Shown: one piece after another, positions 17,370 through 21,604 of the stretch
How the letters are laid out: each line of letters starts with the position of its first letter
Position numbering within the stretch: position 1 is the stretch's first letter
Assembly (NCBI GenBank): GCA_005893365.1
Contig: VBPB01000113.1
Coordinates: 1 to 21,604 of the forward strand
Length of the DNA: 21,604 nucleotides
Origin: Candidatus Eiseniibacteriota bacterium
GTDB lineage: Bacteria; Eisenbacteria; RBG-16-71-46
Direction: 5' to 3'
Translations under genes and position numbers: made by a program
The notes under the pieces: generated by a model
What the model was told of the DNA's origin: nothing
Databases searched by the model: none
Seen by the model: the letters and a program-made list of their open reading frames with translations, nothing else

Positions 17370-18169
17370 GACAGTTCCACCTCCTGTCCATCGCGCACCC
17401 AGTCGTAGCCCTGGGACTCGAGCTTGAGCGCCAGGTCGGCGCCGCCCGAGACCTGGATGCGGCCGTCCACCATCACGTGGACCTTGTCGGGCTTGATGTA
17501 GTTGAGGATGCGGTTGTAGTGCGTGATCACCAGCACGCCCATGGCGGGGCCGGCGAGGGCGTTGACGCCGTCCGAGACGACGCGCAGGGCGTCGATGTCG
17601 AGCCCCGAGTCGGTCTCGTCCATGATCGCGATCTCGGGCTTGAGGATGGCCATCTGGAGGATCTCGGCGCGCTTCTTCTCGCCGCCCGAGAACCCGTCGT
17701 TGAGATAACGGCCGGCGAACGACTCGTCCATCTTGAGCAGCCCCATCCGCTCCTTGAGCATGGCGCGGAACTCCTTGGGCGCGATGCCCCGCTTGTGCGG
17801 CATGGCCCCGCCGCCGTTGGTCTCGGGCGGCGCCAGCCGCGCGTTGAGGGCGGTGCGCAGGAAGTTGGCGACCGTGACGCCGGGGATGGCCACCGGATAC
17901 TGGAACGCCATGAACAGCCCGGCGCGCGCGCGCGCGTCGGTCTCCATCTCGAGGACGCTCTCGCCCTTGAACAGGATCTCGCCCGAGGTCACCTCGTACT
18001 TGGGGTGCCCCATCAGGGTGTTGGCGAGCGTGCTCTTGCCCGAGCCGTTGGGTCCCATCAGGGCATGGATCTCGCCCTTCCCCACCTCGAGGCTCAGGCC
18101 CTTGAGGATCTCCTTGCCTTCGATCCCCACGTGGAGATCCTTGATCACCAGTTCCGGCGCATAGCTCAT
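17366..18169 (-). CDS. sufC: SufC, SUF ATPase
   Basis: A 267-residue ABC-type ATPase that powers the SufBC2D scaffold. Seen: Walker A GPNGSGKST (39-47), Q-loop Gln90, signature SGGEKKR (161-167), Walker B AIMDETDSGLD (181-191) and the H-loop His217 in VITHYNRIL. An insertion around residues 114-128 (PPETNGGGAMPHKRG) lies before the signature helix. The ATG at 18169 begins MSYAPELVIK, the usual SufC N-terminus; the ribosome-binding site is weak. It follows the A-type carrier gene after a 109-base gap and overlaps sufB by four bases. Confidence 0.97.
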   Translation of the reverse strand: MSYAPELVIKDLHVGIEGKEILKGLSLEVGKGEIHALMGPNGSGKSTLANTLMGHPKYEVTSGEILFKGESVLEMETDARARAGLFMAFQYPVAIPGVTVANFLRTALNARLAPPETNGGGAMPHKRGIAPKEFRAMLKERMGLLKMDESFAGRYLNDGFSGGEKKRAEILQMAILKPEIAIMDETDSGLDIDALRVVSDGVNALAGPAMGVLVITHYNRILNYIKPDKVHVMVDGRIQVSGGADLALKLESQGYDWVRDGQEVELS

Positions 18170-18232
18170 GTGGTTACGTTCTCTCGCTCGGGCCGCGGCC
18201 TCCGGCCCGTTCCAGGAGCACCCCGCGCGCAC

Positions 18233-18248
18233 CGCCCCATCCGGGGCG
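18233..18248. other. intra-operon hairpin between sufA-like and sufC
   Basis: CGCCCC-ATCC-GGGGCG is a perfect 6-base stem with a 4-base loop in the 109-base gap between the carrier gene and sufC, the only sizeable gap in the operon. It could be an attenuator or an RNA-processing or stability element that sets different levels of the first two genes and the sufCBDS genes. No U-tract follows, so it is not a strong terminator. Confidence 0.35.
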
Positions 18249-18278
18249 TCCGCGGGTGGCTCGTTGATGTCGTCGTCG

Positions 18279-18668
18279 TTAGACGGAGAAGCTTTCCCCG
18301 CACGCGCAGTTGTGGCGCACGTTCGGGTTGTTGAACTTGAATCCCGAGCCCATCAGGCCCTCGACGTAATCCACCTCGGTCCCGCCGAGCACCATGGCGC
18401 TCCGCGCATCCACCACCAGCCGGACGCCCTGGGACTCGACGATCTGGTCCCCCTCGGACTCGGCGTCGCAGAACTCCATGAAGTACGAGTTGCCCGAACA
18501 GCCACCGCCGCGCACGCCGACGCGCAGTCCGGCCTGCGGGCTGCCGCGGTTGACCAATAGATCTTTCACCTTCTCCGCGGCCAGCGGGGTGAGTGTGATC
18601 ATCGTGTCGCTTGCTCCTTTCGAGTCCGTACCGTGCATCCTGACCAGGTCCTTCGTGTTCGCGCTCAT
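18279..18668 (-). CDS. sufA: A-type Fe-S carrier (SufA/ErpA/HesB family)
   Basis: A 129-residue A-type carrier that delivers assembled clusters to targets. Seen: ITLTPLAAEKVKDLL, RVGVRGGGCSGNSY with Cys57, GTEVDYVEGLMGSGFKFNNP, and the C-terminal HNCACGESFSV with Cys121 and Cys123, giving the three conserved cysteines of the family. The ATG at 18668 overlaps the regulator TGA (ATGA) and has GGAG five bases upstream. A second start at ATG 18602 (MITLTP) would give the usual 107-residue length and has AAAGGAG upstream, although 11 bases away; the extra 22-residue leader is atypical, so the shorter form may be the main product. It could equally be named erpA or iscA; the operon favours sufA. Confidence 0.92.
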   Translation of the reverse strand: MSANTKDLVRMHGTDSKGASDTMITLTPLAAEKVKDLLVNRGSPQAGLRVGVRGGGCSGNSYFMEFCDAESEGDQIVESQGVRLVVDARSAMVLGGTEVDYVEGLMGSGFKFNNPNVRHNCACGESFSV

Positions 18669-19219
18669 CGCGGCTCCGGCTCGGCCACGCGCACGTAGCC
18701 GCGCGCGCCGTGGCGGGTGCGATCCACGTCCGAGGTGATGCCGGCCACCAGCGTGGGCTCGTGGGTCATGCCGTGGTCCTGGCCGCAGTCCACGCACGCC
18801 TTGACCGAGGCGGCCGGCGTGGCGCACTCGCGGCAGGTCTCGAGGTAGGCGAGCCCCTGGGTCAGCTCGCGCTCCAGCTGCTGGTAGCGCTCGAGCGCCG
18901 CCCGCGTCTCCTCGCGCTTGCGCAAGAACAGCGCGCGCAGGCGCTCCATCGCGTCCGGTCCCAGGTCGGTGCTCCACCACGACCGCAGCAGCTCGGCCAT
19001 CTCCTGGAGCGAGAAGCCCATGTTGTGGAGCAGGTCGATCCACCGCATGCGGTCCACCGCCGAACGCTCGTAGAGGCGGAAGCCGCCGCTCGAGCGGGTC
19101 GCGGGGCGCAGCAGCCCCAGCTCCTCGTACAGATGGATCGCCCGGACCGTCTTCCCGGTCTGCCGGGCGAGGTCGCCGATCCTAAGCAGCTGGGCCGCGT
19201 GTTGTGAGGTGGTCGTCAT
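18665..19219 (-). CDS. MerR-family regulator with C-terminal Cys cluster, suf operon head
   Basis: A 184-residue MerR-type regulator. Seen: N-terminal winged helix-turn-helix (12-80) with LLRIGDLARQTGKTVRAIHLYE, EELGLLRPATRSSGGFRLYE and a second HTH-like segment, a coiled-coil dimerisation helix (about 87-127), and then a tail with CREC at 129-132 and CVDC at 142-145 (CX2C-X9-CX2C) plus His149 and His153. This cluster could bind an Fe-S cluster or a metal, resembling SoxR in concept but not in spacing. It is the first gene of the operon and overlaps the carrier gene by four bases. Control of suf by a Cys-cluster MerR protein, instead of the usual Rrf2/IscR/SufR type, is inferred from context. 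The last 30 residues match nothing I know. Confidence 0.9.
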   Translation of the reverse strand: MTTTSQHAAQLLRIGDLARQTGKTVRAIHLYEELGLLRPATRSSGGFRLYERSAVDRMRWIDLLHNMGFSLQEMAELLRSWWSTDLGPDAMERLRALFLRKREETRAALERYQQLERELTQGLAYLETCRECATPAASVKACVDCGQDHGMTHEPTLVAGITSDVDRTRHGARGYVRVAEPEPR

Positions 19220-19241
19220 GGGAGTCCCATACCCTTACGCA

Positions 19242-19289
19242 TAGGTTAGATTCGGGCTGGAACCTACAGCTTCCCCATGACTTCGTCAA
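19242..19289 (-). promoter_or_regulatory. suf promoter with overlapping dyad
   Basis: On the minus strand TTGACG (19289-19284) and TAGGTT (19266-19261) are 17 bases apart and could be -35 and -10 boxes. The -10 is also one arm of an inverted repeat TAGGTT-N13-AACCTA (19266-19242), placing a likely operator over the promoter. A smaller palindrome ATGGGA-G-TCCCAT (19218-19230) covers the translation start. The regulator gene begins at 19219. The -10 match is modest (three of six). Confidence 0.5.
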
Positions 19290-19385
19290 TCCAACCCGGG
19301 TCGTGGTAGTCGCGACCGTCCGTCTGGCTCGAGCGTCACGCGGAACCGTCTGGCGGGCAGGCGGTTGGGCGGGGCGGGTGGGGCC

Positions 19386-21434
19386 TCAGGGACCGGTCCG
19401 TCGGGCCGCGGGGGCTCCGGCCGATTCCGCGTAGCCCGGGTGAAGCATCCGCAGCCGGGCCCAGACCTCCCAGGCCGCGGCGGTATCCCCCCGCGACTGC
19501 TCGAGCCGCGACAGGTAGAGCAGGGCCAGCGGGTCCTCGGGACGCCGCGAGAGCACCCGTAGCGTCCCGCGCTTGGCCCGCTCGAAGCGCCCACCCGCGG
19601 CGTCGAGTGCCGCGAGGTTGAGGAGCGCCTCGCGATGGTCGGGCGCCAGTGCCAGCGCCGCGCGCCAGGCGCGGTCGGCCCGCGGCAGATCCTCGCAGCG
19701 GAGGGCGGCGACCCCGAGGCTGTTGTGCAGCTCGATCCGCTCGATATCGTGCGTCAGGGGCACGGCCAGGCCCAGCGCCCGCTCCAACGCCAGGATCGCC
19801 GCCTGGCAATCGCCCCGATCCAGGGCGCCCTCGCCGGTCGCGATCGCCTCCATCAGCGATTCGGGCAGACGCACGAAGCCCTGACAGGCCGGATCGTAAC
19901 GGACGAAGCACTTGGGGCGGGCGTCGGCCCGCGGCCGGTAGGTCCCGATCGCCGCGAGGTCCAGGTCTTGGTCGGCGAACCAGATGCGCGGGGCCAGGTT
20001 GCCGCAGCTGGCGACCAGGGCGTAATGCGGCGCGTGCGAGACGTAGATCACGCTCCCCCGCTCGGGCGTATCGGCGCGCAGGCAGACTTGGAGGGAATCC
20101 AGGTAGCGCGCCTGCGCGAGCAGGCGGGCGTCGGTCACGTACGAGACCCCCGGACGCCCCTCCTCGCCCGCCGCGATCTTGAACGTGTCGACGGCATTGG
20201 CCCAGCCATTCATCGTCGCCGCGCCGGCGAAGACGGCGATCACGAGCGGCAGCGGCCAGCGGACGGCCAGGGTGCCCGCGAGCAGCGCGAACCCGATCGC
20301 GGAGAAGCTCACGTAGTAGGCGCTGAAGTGATGTCCCACCAGCCCCAGGGGCAACGCCCCCAGGACCGCCCAACCCAATCCCAGGCGGACGGCCGACCGC
20401 TCACCGTTGGTGCGGACGCGCCGCTCGACGAGGGCTCCGGCGTTCGCGGTCGCGCGCGGCCACAGGAACGCGAGCGCCGCGGTCAGCATCGCGAAGCCGA
20501 TCCCGAGCCAGTGGACGCTGCTCGTGCGCATGGCGGCGCGAAGGTCGGCCAGGGGCTGGTCCAGGTAGACGTACGTGAGCAATCCGGACCGGTATCCCTC
20601 CCAGAAGTTGCGGAGGTCCACGCTCACGTCGGCCAGGGGAATGGGGCCGCCGGGCGCGGGCGCCCACGCGTGCCGCCACAGCCGGACGGCGATGAGCAGC
20701 GCCGCCCACAGCGCGGTCGCGAGCCAGAGCGGGCCGGTCCGCCGCCACGCCTTCCCCCATCGGTCGGCCCGGTCGTGGCCCGCGAGCGAGGCGGCCTCCC
20801 ACGCCACCAGCACGAGCGGGAGCGGCGCCACGCTCTCCTTGGAGAACAGGGCCACCAGGAACGTGAGCCCGGCGAGCCGCGTGCGCCCGGCGAGGTAGCA
20901 CAGCACCGCCCCGACCCCGAACAAGGTCGCGAGCAGGTCCTGGCCGCACGACACCCATCCCAACTGCACGCGATGGGGATAGACGAGCGCATAGATGCCG
21001 CCGGCCAGCACGCCGGCGCGCATCCCGGCGAGGCGGGCTCCGAGCGCCACCACCAGTCCGAGCGTCGCCAGCAGGATGCCCAGGTTCACCAGGTGGAACC
21101 GGTAGGGATCGGCGCCGGCGAACCACGACACCGACAGGAAGTAGAGCTCCCGGCCGATCGGACGGAAGTAGTTCTGGACCGTGTCGAACGCCCCGAAGAG
21201 ATTCGCCAGGTCGCCGGCGCGCGAGGCCGCCAGAAACGCGTAGTCGTCGGCGATGAACGGATAGCCCAGCACCTGGCCGTGGAGCGCCAGCAGGACCGCG
21301 GGGATCGCGGCGAGTGAGGCGGCCGCCCGCCACACGACACGCGCGGCGCCCCGCGACGGGAACACCGGCGGGGGCGGAACCGCGCGGCCACGCGGCGCCG
21401 GGCCGCGGGCGCTAGGCGGGCCGCGGTCTCGCAT
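19386..21434 (-). CDS. polytopic GT-C-like membrane protein with TPR tail
   Basis: A 682-residue protein. The first about 430 residues hold many hydrophobic helices and, after the first, the loop motif IADDYAFL followed by FRPIGRELY, typical of GT-C glycosyltransferases (PMT, ArnT-like or TMTC-like) in which the acidic pair is catalytic. After the last helix a soluble part (about 450-540) leads into TPR-like repeats (about 540-665: HNSLGVAALRCEDLPRADRAW, NLAALDAAGGRFERA, YLSRLEQSRGDTAAAWEVW). Such fusions transfer sugars from polyprenyl phosphates to proteins or glycans outside the membrane; the substrate here is unknown. The ATG at 21434 lies inside the preceding gene (23-base overlap). The TPR tail could recruit partners. 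The fold class is likely but not proven by motif alone. Confidence 0.78.
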   Translation of the reverse strand: MRDRGPPSARGPAPRGRAVPPPPVFPSRGAARVVWRAAASLAAIPAVLLALHGQVLGYPFIADDYAFLAASRAGDLANLFGAFDTVQNYFRPIGRELYFLSVSWFAGADPYRFHLVNLGILLATLGLVVALGARLAGMRAGVLAGGIYALVYPHRVQLGWVSCGQDLLATLFGVGAVLCYLAGRTRLAGLTFLVALFSKESVAPLPLVLVAWEAASLAGHDRADRWGKAWRRTGPLWLATALWAALLIAVRLWRHAWAPAPGGPIPLADVSVDLRNFWEGYRSGLLTYVYLDQPLADLRAAMRTSSVHWLGIGFAMLTAALAFLWPRATANAGALVERRVRTNGERSAVRLGLGWAVLGALPLGLVGHHFSAYYVSFSAIGFALLAGTLAVRWPLPLVIAVFAGAATMNGWANAVDTFKIAAGEEGRPGVSYVTDARLLAQARYLDSLQVCLRADTPERGSVIYVSHAPHYALVASCGNLAPRIWFADQDLDLAAIGTYRPRADARPKCFVRYDPACQGFVRLPESLMEAIATGEGALDRGDCQAAILALERALGLAVPLTHDIERIELHNSLGVAALRCEDLPRADRAWRAALALAPDHREALLNLAALDAAGGRFERAKRGTLRVLSRRPEDPLALLYLSRLEQSRGDTAAAWEVWARLRMLHPGYAESAGAPAARRTGP

Positions 21435-21604
21435 CCGGCGCGGCCCCCTGCCGCCTCAGTGCCAGGTACAGCCCGCCGGCGGCGAAGAATCCCACGAACC
21501 AGGCGTAATCGTAGAGCGGGCGCAGCACCGGGATGATGAGCCCGCCCCAGGCCAGCGCGCAGCCGACCAGGGTGGCGGTCACGGCCGGGATGCTCCAGCC
21601 GGCG
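21412..21604 (-). CDS. NCS1-type permease, C-terminal end (partial)
   Basis: The last 63 residues of a membrane transporter cut off by the window edge. Seen: WSIPAVTATLVGCALAW, a hydrophobic helix, then PLYDYAWFVGFFAAGGLYLAL, a second helix, and a short basic and Pro-rich tail. The motif LYDYAWFVGF is the typical end of nucleobase:cation symporter-1 (NCS1) permeases for cytosine, allantoin, hydantoin or related compounds. The substrate cannot be told from this part. The gene continues beyond 21604 and overlaps the start of the GT-C-like gene by 23 bases, so the two are probably co-transcribed. Confidence 0.8.
   Translation of the reverse strand, partial: AGWSIPAVTATLVGCALAWGGLIIPVLRPLYDYAWFVGFFAAGGLYLALRRQGAAPDARPRPA

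Noticed and set aside
15555..17408. 617-codon open frame antisense to sufB on the plus strand, and similar long antisense frames at 4545-5567 and 19635-21317
   Set aside because: High GC makes antisense frames open. The sense genes have clear motifs; the antisense translations are His/Arg/Gln-rich with no family signature.

Overview
The window is GC-rich bacterial DNA, densely packed and mostly transcribed leftward. The organism is probably diderm: there is an outer-membrane beta-barrel remnant, a lipoprotein with a lipobox and LPS/prenyl-type glycosyltransferases. High GC, a SUF-only Fe-S cluster locus and many 4-base gene overlaps would suit groups such as Gemmatimonadota, Candidatus Eisenbacteria or high-GC deltaproteobacteria. 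I cannot assign a taxon from sequence alone.

Layout, left to right. (1) 40-2382, minus: a LemA-type membrane protein behind two membrane proteins of the GIDE (MULAN-like) fold, probably one operon. (2) 2559-3341, minus, an SDR oxidoreductase, divergent from 3486-4037, plus, a DinB-superfamily protein. (3) 4090-7302, minus: a ferrous-iron uptake operon, DtxR-like regulator - FeoA - FeoB - small Cys-rich membrane protein. FeoB is interrupted: its GTPase half and permease half lie in different frames, and the start of the first membrane helix is missing. (4) 7481-9259, minus: a small membrane protein, a NUDIX hydrolase, a SprT-like HELTH metalloprotease and a lipoprotein. (5) 9495-11004, plus: a family-2 glycosyltransferase, then a well-formed promoter driving a beta-barrel gene whose signal peptide is out of frame with its barrel. 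(6) 11093-19219, minus: a nine-gene SUF operon in the order merR-like regulator, A-type carrier, sufC, sufB, sufD, sufS, sufU, Rieske ferredoxin, sufT. (7) 19386-21604, minus: a polytopic GT-C-like protein with a TPR tail, overlapping the 3' end of an NCS1 permease cut by the window edge.

The main discovery is in sufB. It carries a complete 359-residue intein with two LAGLIDADG motifs, inserted between Gly234 and the Cys that becomes residue 235 of the spliced protein. Assembly of all SUF-dependent Fe-S proteins here would therefore depend on splicing of a protein inside the assembly machine. Downstream of the intein the sufB extein has patches of unusually AT-rich codons that could be a co-conversion footprint of homing.

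The iron theme is consistent. Fe(II) import (feo) and Fe-S assembly (suf) are each headed by a regulator with an extra C-terminal cysteine cluster, and each has an inverted repeat containing AGGTTA upstream. Nine gene junctions use 4-base ATGA/GTGA overlaps, implying tight translational coupling.
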